DNA of 64,000 bases. Source: Antedon mediterranea. Its lineage: Eukaryota; Echinodermata; Crinoidea; Comatulida; Antedonidae. Of this stretch, positions 24,199 to 36,153 are shown piece after piece (the first letter of the stretch is position 1; each line of letters opens with the position of its first letter). The stretch is taken from positions 32,413,795 to 32,477,794 of the forward strand of contig NC_092670.1 of NCBI RefSeq assembly GCF_964355755.1, read 5' to 3'. The notes under the pieces are model-generated. The model saw only the letters and a list, made by a program, of their open reading frames with translations. It did no database searches and was not told the DNA's origin. The translations under genes were made by a program, and so were the position numbers.

Positions 24199-24546
24199 GA
24201 TTTATTGTCCCCCTGAAAAATAATTATTACACATTTTTTTTAAATATACCATTTTAATGTCACATAATAGTTATCCACTTTGATCAAAAATTAGATCGAA
24301 AAAAAATGTATTTACCTGAAAAAACTGTAATTTAAAGCAACAAATAGTCAAATTGGCTGCCAGCCAATGGATTTTTTGGTTGAAGGTTGGTAGAATAAAT
24401 GGTTAACCATTTGTTTTGCCATTTTATAAGTGAAAACATTTTTGTTTTCTACGGAAGTGATTAACTTTATTAAAACTACAAAATAACCTATTCAAAGTCT
24501 GATTTAATTAATCTTTATTTTTCATGTTTTTGGGGGACAATACATC
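24199..24546. mobile_element. MITE, GATGTATTGTCCCC family
   Basis: The left end GATTTATTGTCCCCC is mirrored by GGGGGACAATACATC. Internally it has AATGTCACATAATAGTTATCC and an inverted CAGCCAATGG / GGTTAACCATT region. Relatives are at 27472-27783 and about 44629-44878, with fragments near 13729 and 26560-26660. Confidence 0.75.
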
Positions 24547-25181
24547 ATTCTCTTTAATATTAGAAATGAAATTTGAAATGAGAAGATTACTTAAAATTCA
24601 AACATTGATGGATATAAAAAATAAAAGATCACCATGGTTCGATGATAAATAGCTCAAGAAGATTAATTTTTTTATAAATTTAGTTTAAGGTTAATTTTTT
24701 TGGATTTGTCATCGGATTTTGTGTTACAGCCCAAACGTACATTCCGGGCTCTGACGTCATACGCCGCCACCTAGTAGTATCGTTGAGAACCACCATGCAC
24801 TTAATAATGGTACTACGCGTTCGAGATAAGAGTGACGAGACTTCTTTTCAGGATTGAATCTAGATTTACACAATATCGGAACATTAATTTTTTAATGCTA
24901 AAGAAGAAAAGCTATTTTCGATTACACTTTTTGGCGTTATGGACCTGACAATCACGACATTACAGACTTGACATTTTAATGGAATTAATTGTGCCCGCCG
25001 CGTACTTGTACTACTGTATTATGTAATTGTATTTAAACGGATGGATTTTAATAATGGTGTCATTAAATACGTATATACGTATATATAATCCCACATGGAT
25101 TCCTGCCGGTAAGTTACTACTACTGTAGTATTATTTACGTCAATTCATATTCTAGATGAGAACACTATTATTACTCTATGT
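24547..25181. other. Spacer between the serine-rich gene and the 7TM receptor gene
   Basis: This holds the 5' flank of the serine-rich gene and the 3' flank of the receptor gene. A 28-nt block at 24774-24801 exactly repeats 25275-25302, which lies inside the last coding exon of the receptor. No other gene is seen. Confidence 0.5.
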
Positions 25182-28100
25182 TTAATGATCAGGACGGTAT
25201 TTTAGCATTTTTTTGTATTTGGTATTTGAATATACAGCCTCTGTATCATTACTTATTGCATTAAGATAGCGAGTGTAGTATCGTTGAGAACCACCATGCA
25301 CTAATAGAGTTGCAGGCTGGGGCGTGGGTACTAAGATTCTTCCCCACCTGACCTTCATGATATACTGGAAATAACTACTGTAGTATATTTACCGTACCTT
25401 CATTTCAATTACTGTGGGCCGGCTTGCTTGAGGCCGTAAAGCTTCCCTCACTGCTTCGTTGAACACAATATATATTAAAACAAAAGCTATTCCCTAATAC
25501 AATAAAACGATTTTGTATTATTAACTATTGACTAAAATACATCATGATTTTTATTCTGTTCATAGCAATGCATAGTTTATCGTAACATTACTTTTGTTAC
25601 TATCAAAATGAAAGTGCTACACTTTATATTTCATTATCGTTAATTAAATTCCCTGTAGGCCTAATGTATCTATATAATTAGCGCAGTATCATGGTCAAAT
25701 CCTTTAATACAGTATCATAATGCATCACATGTGACGCGAGCATCATAGGCCATAAGTCTAATCTTAACATAATACACGTGTCATATGTGATACACACTGT
25801 AACACTGTATTACAGAATTGATGATACTGGACATAACATTTTATATTTTGAAATACGTTAGAGTATAATAGAGAATCGAATGACCGGCCGTACATTATAG
25901 GCCTACAATTATTGTGTGATTTTACCTCAAGAAGCATTAGAATCGCAAATACTTGCTGTAACCGTTGACTCTGAAGTCTAATTGCAACAAGTGACGTAAT
26001 CCAACAAGAAGTTAGTAAAGCAAACAGAAGCATAGTTCCTCGTAGCTCTTTCCTTAAATGATACAAAATACAAAAGCATAAATAAAACTAAACTTCCATT
26101 TTTTCACGCTGCTGCTCTAGCCCGCGCGCTACGTCCCATTAAGACTACTCAATCAGAATCAGAAGCTAAAGCAAGCAGCAGTTATAGTTCTAAGGACAGT
26201 TTTGCGAAAATGGAAACTCCACTATAATTTATAGATTTCCAGCTGCTACTGTAGACCCAAAAAACGTCTGGGAAAAGAGTCTATTCGGACATGTCATGCT
26301 AAAATTACAAATCTCAAAGCATTTCTGGTATTTATGACTTTTGACTGTAATTCACTGTCAGATATTCATTGAATTATTATCGAAACAGTCCATTAAAGTG
26401 TGTGTTTGTAATAGGATGCTTCACACTTGAAATATCTAGGGTGATGAAGTGACCCCCAGACTTGACTTTAGCAATAAAATTAACTAAAGTGACAGAAATT
26501 GAGTATTCACTTCTGTAACAAAAAAATAATATTTATTCACATATAAAAAGAGAAAAGAAACCAAAAAACCATTGTCTGACAGACAATTTAAGTATTTGTT
26601 GCTTTAAATTACATTTTTTCAGGTAAAATAACTATTATGTGACAATAAAATGAAACATTCAAAAACATTTGAAATAAAAAATATTTTTCAATAAGCGAGC
26701 AGCGTTTTTTGTAAGAAATATTTCTTGTTTATATACTGTATGTTTTGTAGACATTTACCTTTATGTAAATGTGTGTGTAATAATGTAAATTACTTTGTTA
26801 ATTGTTTTTGAGTTATTTTTATTATTATATTGTTAATATTTCTCTACTGAACCACTTTGGAAATCAATGCTTTAGCACTGAAAGTGTAATTCAGTATAAA
26901 GACAGAATAAATAAATAAATAGTTCTTGTTTATTTTAAGAAACATCTCAAAAGTAGCTTTGTTTGCCAAGTAGTTTGGATCAGGAAAGAACTCTGTTGAG
27001 TTGGATACAGACTACATGTTTAGAATGTATTTAGTATAAAATACATGTTTAAGATAACACTATTTTTACAGTGTAGTTATAACTGGAGGTAAACAATAAG
27101 ATTAGCTGACTTTACCTTACACATCTTTTGTAGTTTGGTTTGTTGATATCTGATCGACTATACGAACAATTTAAAAATGCAGCTTCTTGGGCCGTAGAAA
27201 ACAACAAGAAAAAAAGAATTACCTATAAAATATAATACAAATACATCTTTATAATACATAACGATGAAATAAAGTCAGGTTGAATCTTTGTTGTACACCA
27301 TTGTGCTACAGAAAGATAAATGTATATCAAATGAATGAATGTTGTTATTCTACAGCTGTTCCTCAGACCTGACTTTCGAGCCTTTATTTGCCATGCAAAA
27401 TAATATTCATTTTCAAGAGGTTATGAACAATTTGGTCTATAAGTTCATTTAAAGAATTATTTAAGCTTAATGATATTTTTTCCCCTGCATTTTTTTTTTA
27501 CTATGCCATTTTAATGTCGCATAATAGTTATTCCTTCTGACCAAAAACCAAATGGAAAAAAAAAATTATTTACCTAAAAAAACTTTATTTGTCTGTTAGA
27601 CAATGAGTTTTTGGTTAAAATAAACAGTTTAGGCCTATTTTGGCTTTTAATAAGTGAGATAATTATTTTCTTTGTTTCTTTTCTATAGAAGTAAATACTG
27701 TAACTTTGTTGAAATTGCAAAATGGCTTTTTAAAAGTCTGATTTTGTTAATCTTTTTGTCTATGTTTTTGGGGACAATACATCTTTAAGCCTAGTGCTTT
27801 CTGTAAACGAACATTTTCTAGCTGAATCAAAACTTCAGAAATAGTGGAATTAGGCCTAAAAGCTTTTATTTATAGTTATGTCAATCTTTGTAAACTGTTG
27901 TCAGGTTGTGGAATAACTTAACTTATTATGTACTGCTTATTCAATGGATATGAAGTCCGAACTAACGTGAAATGAATAAATTAAATATTTCATTCATCAT
28001 TCATTTCATTTTCACATTTTAGCATTTTATTATTATTGTATTATTTGATTTTCTCAAATCACGTCATACTCACGATTGTAATCACAACGATTGGTATCAG

Positions 28101-31100
28101 GAAACACAGAAATAAGTACCATTTTCTAAAACACCTTAAAAAAAATGTACAATATAGTAATTAGCTCCTTATATGTGTATTCATGGCTAAATCACGTACA
28201 TCTCTAAAACAAATGCTACAAGCGTAGGCCTGCCATGTAATGGTAATATGAGTAATTATTATTGTCGCTAAAAAAAATTCGGAAAGTATTCCTAATTCTG
28301 CAGCTATCACTATCAAAAGTATCCAATACAGCCGGGTGTCTAGAAAACTCAGATCTAGAAAACTCAGATCTCAGATATATCTGAGTTTTCTAGATCTAGA
28401 AAACTCAGATAGGCCCTATCTGAGTTTTCTAGTTCCAAAATGGAACTAGAAAACCCAGATCATCAAATGGATCGTTCCATTATTATCAGAGGGTAGCTTG
28501 TTTGAAATGTAACTTGTAGTAACGGCTCAACGTGTGGGCGCTATCGCGATGTATCGCGAAGAGTAGGCCTGGCCCGGGTACTAGGCTAGAAGTGGTCAAC
28601 TCGTACCCAAAATAACTCGTACCTATTCCCAACTTGGCTAACTCGTACCTCAACCAACTCGTACCCACGCCCACCAACTTGTACATACCTAATTGTTAAG
28701 CCTACATTTTAACAGTAACGTGTACTGTATTTTCTTTATGATTTACCGTAAACCGCTTCTACATGTTACAATATTAGTAATAAAAAGTAGGCCTACACAG
28801 TAACCAGTTCCAATAATAATAAATAATACTCTAGTAGGCCTATTTCAAATCACCTACCTTCTGATTAATAATGGAATGATCTAAATGACCTACCAACCAA
28901 TCATATGATGATCTGAGTTTTCTAGTTCCATTTTGGAACTAGAAAACCCAGATATTGATATCTGAGTTTTCTAGATCTAGAAAAGTCAGATATCTGTCGA
29001 GTTTTCTAGATCTAGAAAACTCAGATATATCTGAGATCTGAGTTTTCTAGATCTGAGTTTTCTAGACACCCATATTCGTTTCTAAATGACTTGCGATAGT
29101 CAGTTAGGCTCTATTTAGTGACAGGTGAATAATAATCGGATGAAAGTGATACTCATGATTGAATATAGGCCTAAAAGTTATATTTCTAGAATCTAAAGCT
29201 TTTGCTTACAGCTTAGGCCTAACCCCATTCGCAACTTTAAATAATGTGCTTTGTATTCAATATTCAAACAAGGCCATGTACATGACTGCAGTTGCGTGCG
29301 CAAATTTGAGATAGTGTTTACCAACCGACCGACATAGTGAGCTAGAAATTCGCGCTGCACGCGACTAAAAATATAATTATTTATGTATACTTTAATCTGA
29401 GATTGTGAATAAGGTTGATTCGGAAAGCAACGTTTATTTGTTTTACATGCGCTAAACACATGCTGACTAACGACATGCAACCTATGAGAAGCAAAAATTC
29501 TTATTAATCTGCCGTTTCTACTTTCTGAATGATTTAACTTACTGTAATAATTCATCGTATTCTTCAAAATATATCACAGCACATATAAATACAAACACAA
29601 ACGGCAACACTAATAAAAAAGAAATATTAAGTAAAGCACATATTAAAAATAGCAATTGTTAGTAAAATTCTGTGACATTCGTAGTTAGTAATTAAAACTT
29701 TACTAAGCTTAATGATGCATCATAAGACAGTTATAATTCCGCAGTCCCGCGTTTTTAAAGGTTAGTTCCAGGTTTAAAATTTCTATTTTATATTTCACGA
29801 CATTCGTCCTGCTTCACTAGTATAAGAACATAAAATGGTTTTATTACCAATGTTGATAAAAAGGTTTACATTTTATTCTAAACAAAAATTATACCCGGAG
29901 CTACACTTTAAGGTTAAACAAAAAATTGTCGTCATTGGCTGAATGTTAACATTTACTAAAACAGAATAGAAGGCATTTATATACATCAACTGAAACCATG
30001 TAAACACAACTCTTATCTATATCAAACATTATGTTTAATTTGGTCTTACCCCATCCAGTGATGTGATAGACCCATGTGCGAACAGCGTTCTTTCGTGACG
30101 TTGCTCCAATATACAATCGTACTGATTCCAAAAACAACCAAAGAAACTGAGCTATAACCCAATATTGAAAGCCGACAACAGCCAGACGGCAAATCGTCTA
30201 ACAATTAAATTAGAAATATTACTTGGGTGGGATGAAGGTACCAATGTTGTGTTGTAATAGTGGTAGTGATAATACAGCTGTTGATAGGGGTTATGTAAAT
30301 GGAAATTAACCTGTGACCTGCCTACGGGGCTGAATTGCGCACATGTGTGGACGACACATACCACAACTTTCCACTCCCCTAAGGGTCCCTTCGTGTCGAG
30401 TGCTGCCACCAAACGGCGCTCGTTCGTCTGTCCACAACGGCAGGGGCTGAATGGACCAGTACACCGAGGTAACCCCCTACTCTTCCGAAAGTTGTACTGG
30501 GTTCTTTGAAGTGCACACGAGCCACATGTGTACACTGGACCTCCAGTTTTAAATCCTTGTCCGAGAAGACTTATTCTACCACCAAAACAATAGTCGAGGA
30601 GTGACTTGAACCTGTGTGGTGGCAGTGATGGTAGCTGTTGTGTGGGGGTGACGGTTGTTTAGATGGGTGTAACTGACAGCTATACTAATGATATGGTAAT
30701 TAACTACTATACTTACAAAATGATTTCTTGTTTCAAATGTAACAACAAATAGGATCACACTTGCTATCATAGAAAGTGCTAAACAACAGCGTACAACCAT
30801 TGTTGAAGTGTCAAAATATCTAAGAGAAAAATGTTTTCGTCATCCATTTATAAAACGGTAGTTTCAGAAATATTTTTATATCATACGTCCATAAATGGTA
30901 TACTGTTCTGTATATTCTTGTCTGAGCTGTGATGGCGCTAGTTACAATCCGTTATGCGTGATTAATTATTAGAATTACGTAATGCATAAAAGAGTTATTG
31001 TTATTACCTTAAAGATACTAGTACGAGGACGGCAATAAGTAGAAGAAATACGGTGATACTTGCACAGATGTACGTTGAAAGGATAAGCCAAGATGGCGAA

Positions 31101-34100
31101 TCAACCTATGGTCAAATTTAAATATTTATGACTGGATATATTTGCTTGTATGGTACAACAAATTCTGTACATGTTCATGTATACAAACCTATAGCTTCGT
31201 GTTGTATCTAAAGGACAGTAATATACTTTTATGTAACCGAGAAAAAGAACAAAATTTGGGTGGTCATTTCAATCTTGCAATGCAACGATGTTGATAATTA
31301 TTAATTACTGTAAACCCATATTAATCAACTTGATAGACTACTAAAGTATTTTGACTTTTAAAAATATTATAAAGATACATATAAATGTTACCGTTATTAC
31401 GCTTGGTTCACAACTTGTAAGGTTTGAAGCTATCCAAATTGCAGTTGATTCAGCTGCAACGCAAGAACGAGTCATAAATCGGTAGTCTAAAAACAAAAAT
31501 GTTAGAAATACATAAACATTACCCTGTAAATTACCCTGTAAATTACCCTCTTGGGTGAGGAAGGTTGGTTTTGACAACAAGAGATATTTGAGTGAAATCA
31601 GTTATTTAGAGTGTGACATTGCCGTAAATGTGCGCATAACCTGAGTATACTATTATAGCTGCACATTTGATTAAAACTTCTAGATTTGAATGCTGATAAA
31701 TGCAAACAAGCTATAACAATTTAAGAGGAAAGCAATACATTTGCTTGTAGTGCCATGCCTTTTTATATTAAGCGCCTAAATTCTTAATTTTCTTTTACGG
31801 CAGTTTTGAAGTTTTCTCGAGACCACGAGATACGATCTCTGTTATATGCGATTGTAATGTTTTTTAAATAAAAGATTACTACCTAAATTTTAGGCCCTAC
31901 TGCTTTTACATACTACATGTTGATCGACAACTTGACATACCTGTGGAATTAGGACACAGCATTGAAACGACAACTCCGGGTAAAGTGGGATACCAAGTTA
32001 TACCGTTAAACACCTCTTGCGTGCACCATTCTGTTGTAAATATATAAATCACAACAAATATAGAAATCAGTATAAGATTTAGATTTTAGAGAATTTAATA
32101 CTTTTCGCTCCATATTATTTTCCCTTCCCTAAATGTACTTCTGTGCTGCTATTTGCGCCCCGTATTCTTTCTTTATCAATGTACTTTTTCAATATCCCCT
32201 TCAACCTACCTTTAGACTCATTTAATAAGGGATGTGGTAGTACTGTTTGTAGAGGCCAGAAAGTAGACACAGATGGCGTACTGACAATGGAAACCGATGA
32301 TGTAGTGACAGTAGAACTTCTGACGTATAGTGGTGATGACGTAAACAGTTGAGAAGAAGAAACCAAAAACGTTGATGATGTCATCACTTCAGCAGGGATG
32401 ATGTCAATAGTTGATGTAATTTTTAGTATCGAAGATGTTAGAATCATACTCGATAGCTCAGGTGATGGCGATGGGCTTAATTCCATTAAACTTGATGAAA
32501 CGAAAAGTTCGGTTAGCGATGAAATGGAAACATACGGAGTTTGTAGTTCGAGTAAGTTTGTAGATGAAAGTTTAATTGTTAATTGTGACGAAGATATGAC
32601 ATCTGACGAAGATACGACATCTGACGAAGATATGACATCTGACGAAGATATGACGTCATGAAGTGATGATGTCAGAAGTTCGGTTGTATGATTGTTTATT
32701 ATTGTTTCTAAAGCAATGGTAAAATAAACACATGAACCGTCTAAATAAAAAAAAAATATTTGTATCTCCAGGGAAGAGTGAAATAACGATTTCACTCTTC
32801 CCTGGTATCTCGTAGTACCCCCCATATCAACGGGCCTAAGTTCTGATATGAACATTAGAAAAGACGTGATGCCCCTCTCTAACAGACGGATATTTTCGAA
32901 TAGGTCAAGAATATACCGATATTTAGCTATGTCAGAAAGTGGCTTTTAAAGAACAAGTTAGTGCAGTAAGTCAGTGACGTCAGTGATACAGTAATGTTAG
33001 TAGTGAACGTTACAATACATAATTATTATGAATATATTAACCACAGCTAAGGTTTTAAAAAGTGAGTTTCTAAATTGTATTTGGCTTCTTAAAATACTTG
33101 GCAATTCTTTTGATTTGCGAAAGCTATACAAATGGACAACGCATCAATTGTGCATGCATCCCGGCTTACGAATGAATAGTAATACCATAGAGTGGATATT
33201 TCTTTATTTATATAGCTTTGCCAAAAGAAATTGGTCTGCTCTTCCAAACCTGTTAACAGCGTTGTATCTGTTTCACCAACAGTGCTATAAGCCTCTAAAG
33301 CTGTTGTGTACGTAATGAGTGCATCAAATGATGACGTCACAGGGATTGAGGAGGAGGACACGGACGGTTCCTCCGGAAATATAACTTCAACTCCTGACGA
33401 TAAATAGAATGAATGCCATGGGTTTTGTTAAGGTGATAAATTCTACAACATTTCTTCACAAACATAAAAATACAATTTAAACATTGACAGTAACAAAATG
33501 TGATAACATAACAAATACAAATGTTGTACATATACAGAAAGAAACACACAATTCGACGCATGCGTTAAGACGTTGATAGTGTGTATCACTGATTATGTGA
33601 TGTTAATAATTAGACATATTGCATTGTTAGTTAAGTGTGATTTCACTATTTCAATATTCTATTGACGAGTATTTGCGAAACACAGAGTTAATTAAAGTAA
33701 ACTGCAGTGTTTAAATACTAATTCAAATATAAAAACAGTTTGTTTACCATGTTGATGTAGGCCTAATAGTGTATCGGTGGCCCGATCAGTGCGGATTATT
33801 AGAGGCAAGTTGTTTTGTGTGTGGGGATGGGGATGGGTCAAAAAACTACACCGTCTATTTAACAGAAGGTGTATTTGGGAAAACAACTACATGTATGATA
33901 TGTATTTGTCACTGATTTCCAACAGTTCACTATAAATGTCCTAGGCCTACGTATAATATTAACGCTTTGCGCCAAAATTGTGGAAAACCACGAAAGTATA
34001 TATCAATTATTGCTACTGCGCATGATCAGGGTAATCACCATTATTTGTACCTAATTCAAATTTACAAATAAAGCCTTTTCTCTCTGCGCATGTCCTGTCT

Positions 34101-36153
34101 CTCCATATACCCGTAGCCTTGGTGTCACCAGTCAACACATCTATACAGAATTCATCACCTGCCATAAAGGAAATTGAAAGTAACATCGGAACTGTCACCA
34201 TGGTAACATTACACACGTGACTATTGTTAGCATCTAGGCAAACCAATTATAAAATTATAAAATAATAATCATATAATATAAATAATCGACAGAAACGATG
34301 TTGTGGTGGAGTTATATTAACAAAATTAACGATGTAAATGTCTAACCCTCTACCTTACGTGGCATGCTGTAGTCCTACCACATCTCACAAAATTATACTA
34401 AGACCAAAATATGATTATTAGACGATGTCATTTTCTTAGGTATAGCCTCATATTTGGCCCATAATGCCGGTTCATGCTTAGTTATTTATTGTAAGCTGGT
34501 TCCTATCAAGGCAATCTAAAAACATGACACTGAGCTCGCCTAGTCAACATATGAACTCGTAACAGTCCTTTGATCTTATGTCTGGCTTCGACAAATATCA
34601 ACTGTAATGCACAGTACATTAGGGCGTGGAGCTGCTTGTGTCGCAGTCACAGATAAACCCTTTGATCCCAGAATCCTGTTGTTAGATTGCCTTGTTCATA
34701 CTAACCAAAGATAGCAATAACTGAACTCATAACAAACCTTCCCGGGAAAACTAAAAGCCTGTGAAAATGAGCAAGTGCAGTTTTGCACACATGCATCTCA
34801 AGTCCTCCTGATCCGTCTTTGTTGTATTGTATACTTTTGTAACTCAGCAAATATTTCTGGAATCTATAAGTAACAACTTACCGTCACGCTTGTCAGGCTG
34901 CCCAGCTTCCCACTGTGCATCTTCGTCTGCCAACGGCACATCATTCTCCCATAAATATGGCCCGGTTGGTGTGTACTGGCGTAGTCCAATCCATAAGTAA
35001 CCATTGGCAAACGGGGGATCTATTTGTTCATTGATGAATCTAGACATTTTAATGAAAAACTCATGAGACTTGTGGGAATTACGGGGCACCTCGACTCGCC
35101 CAGTCTTCGAATTACATATTAACTTAGTATTAACAGGATTAGGCCTACAATGTGATGATGAAAATTTTCATGACATTATTTGACCCATCTTTAAAAACTA
35201 AATGGCATTCTGGAAGGTCTACTCAGAAACATTTAGGGTAGGTTAGGAAATTTGGTATTTTTTTAGATAAAATGGCATGAACAAGCTACAAAACTTACAA
35301 TCGTTCTTCCTCGCTGTCAAAATAAAGAAGTCTAGAAGAGTGCTGCGATCTACAAATCGAACGTGCATCGTCCCAACTTGCGAGGTCGGAGTCTAAAGTA
35401 ATGCTGCTATTTGGATGAATAAAATAGCAAAAGTTTCCGTTAGTTAACCAAAAGGTTGGGCACTCACGTTCCTCTGAAAATAAGAATTATTAATTGTGTC
35501 AATGCTTTTGCCATTTATCACATGAGCAAAACAGTTATCATTACCGATTATCGGAACCCCACCTCCCTCCCTCTTAATTTAACTGCCCTTTACTTATGTG
35601 TTATTGTGTGCCCTATTTAATAGATATGATGTTTGTTATCCCTCTAGACCCGCCTACGCCAATGTCTTTTTCCAATCCTAAAGAATCCGTAATCATTTTT
35701 TTAAATAGAGATGTGTTAGAACCGTAATTACGTAGCCATAACATCGGCAAGGGTTCGGGTTCGGGATCACTCGCTCCATGGTGGTATAACGATAAGGAGG
35801 ACTATAAACCGTAGGTTCAGTGTACACATCTAGCTCATGTGCACTTTAAAGAACCGAGTACATCTTTCTAGACGAGTAGGGGTTCTGGTGTACTAGTAGG
35901 CCTACATTACAACCAATGATCACAACTGTGCTCTCTTTGACTGAAGAGTTCGCCCAGTATAAATAAAAAATAAATATTTCAATAGGCTTGTGATGTATTG
36001 TAGATGATAGGCGTACTTACGAATTTGTTATTTCATTTCACAGTAAAATGATGGAAATTAATGTTGTTATTTTTTCTTACCTGGTTCAAGTTGAGAGTAT
36101 CCAAACCAAAATACAGAAAGTGCGATAACAATTTGTTTCAGACCTAACGTCAT
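25182..36153 (-). CDS. C-type lectin / mucin stalk / HRM / class B seven-transmembrane receptor
   Basis: Sixteen minus-strand exons: 36153-36081, 35473-35299, 35039-34882, 34158-34051, 33393-33250, 32707-32210, 32030-31941, 31486-31392, 31105-31008, 30819-30717, 30197-30050, 29609-29543, 28125-28074, 26087-25926, 25493-25398, 25364-25182. They total 2250 nt in one frame (749 residues). Order: signal peptide (1-20); C-type lectin domain (about 28-171) with WIGL, a QPD sugar-site motif (AGQPD) and WRD; Ser/Thr-rich stalk (172-385); HRM (386-447) with WCTQEVFNGITWYP and CPNST; then seven helices, TM1 LILSTYICASITVF, TM3 ICRLAVVGFQYWVIAQFLW, TM4 GWGVLPFVFVFICAV, TM6 LLFALLTSCWITSL, TM7 EGIAFVLIYIVFNEAVREAL. 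The predicted role is a cell-surface glycan-binding G-protein-coupled receptor. No GAIN/GPS is seen between HRM and TM1. The ECL2 Cys that normally precedes Trp is Lys here (QKWY). Domain calls are by motif; the fused architecture is inferred from phase-perfect splicing. Confidence 0.85.
26088..28073. other. Receptor intron 13
   Basis: AT-rich intron with a LINE-like 3' end near 26870-26920 (AGACAGAATAAATAAATAAA), a MITE fragment near 26560-26660 and the MITE at 27472-27783. Confidence 0.5.
27472..27783. mobile_element. MITE, GATGTATTGTCCCC family (second copy)
   Basis: Left end GATATTTTTTCCCC, internal AATGTCGCATAATAGTTAT and an inverted GTCTGTTAGACAA core, right end GGGGACAATACATC. It is intronic and diverged from the 24.2 kb copy. 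Confidence 0.65.
28334..29071. mobile_element. 738-bp MITE built of CTGAGTTTTCTAGA palindromes
   Basis: It starts GGGTGTCTAGAAAACTCAGA and ends TCTGAGTTTTCTAGACACCC, exact inverted ends. Both subterminal regions repeat TCTGAGTTTTCTAGATCTAG several times and contain the hairpin CTAGTTCC/GGAACTAG. The core carries direct repeats of AACTCGTACC. It lies in receptor intron 12. A target duplication is not clear. Confidence 0.8.
32580..32656. repeat. 18-bp coding minisatellite in the receptor stalk
   Basis: Just over four units of GACGAAGATATGACATCT on the + strand encode SSSDVI/SSSDVV repeats on the minus strand within exon 6. This lengthens the Ser-rich stalk. Confidence 0.8.
32769..32804. mobile_element. 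36-bp palindromic micro-insertion with 7-bp target duplication
   Basis: CAGGGAAGAGTGAAAT, a 4-nt centre, then the reverse complement ending CCCTG. GTATCTC flanks both sides (32762-32768, 32805-32811). It lies in receptor intron 5, about 60 bp upstream of the exon 6 acceptor. Confidence 0.8.

Noticed and set aside
32115-32855. Single 246-codon Ser/Thr-rich open frame
   Set aside because: It runs through the 36-bp palindrome and past a strong AAAG|GTAGGT donor. The exon 32210-32707 joins both neighbours in phase, so the rest is intron.
34013-34246. Reading exon 4 of the lectin domain as a terminal exon with its own stop
   Set aside because: The strong acceptor at 34158 and donor at 34051 join adjacent exons in phase and restore a normal C-type lectin end.
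34882-35089. Longer receptor exon 3 starting near 35089
   Set aside because: That start has no acceptor in the needed phase. TCTAG|ATTC at 35039 fits the phase and gives the expected lectin sequence.
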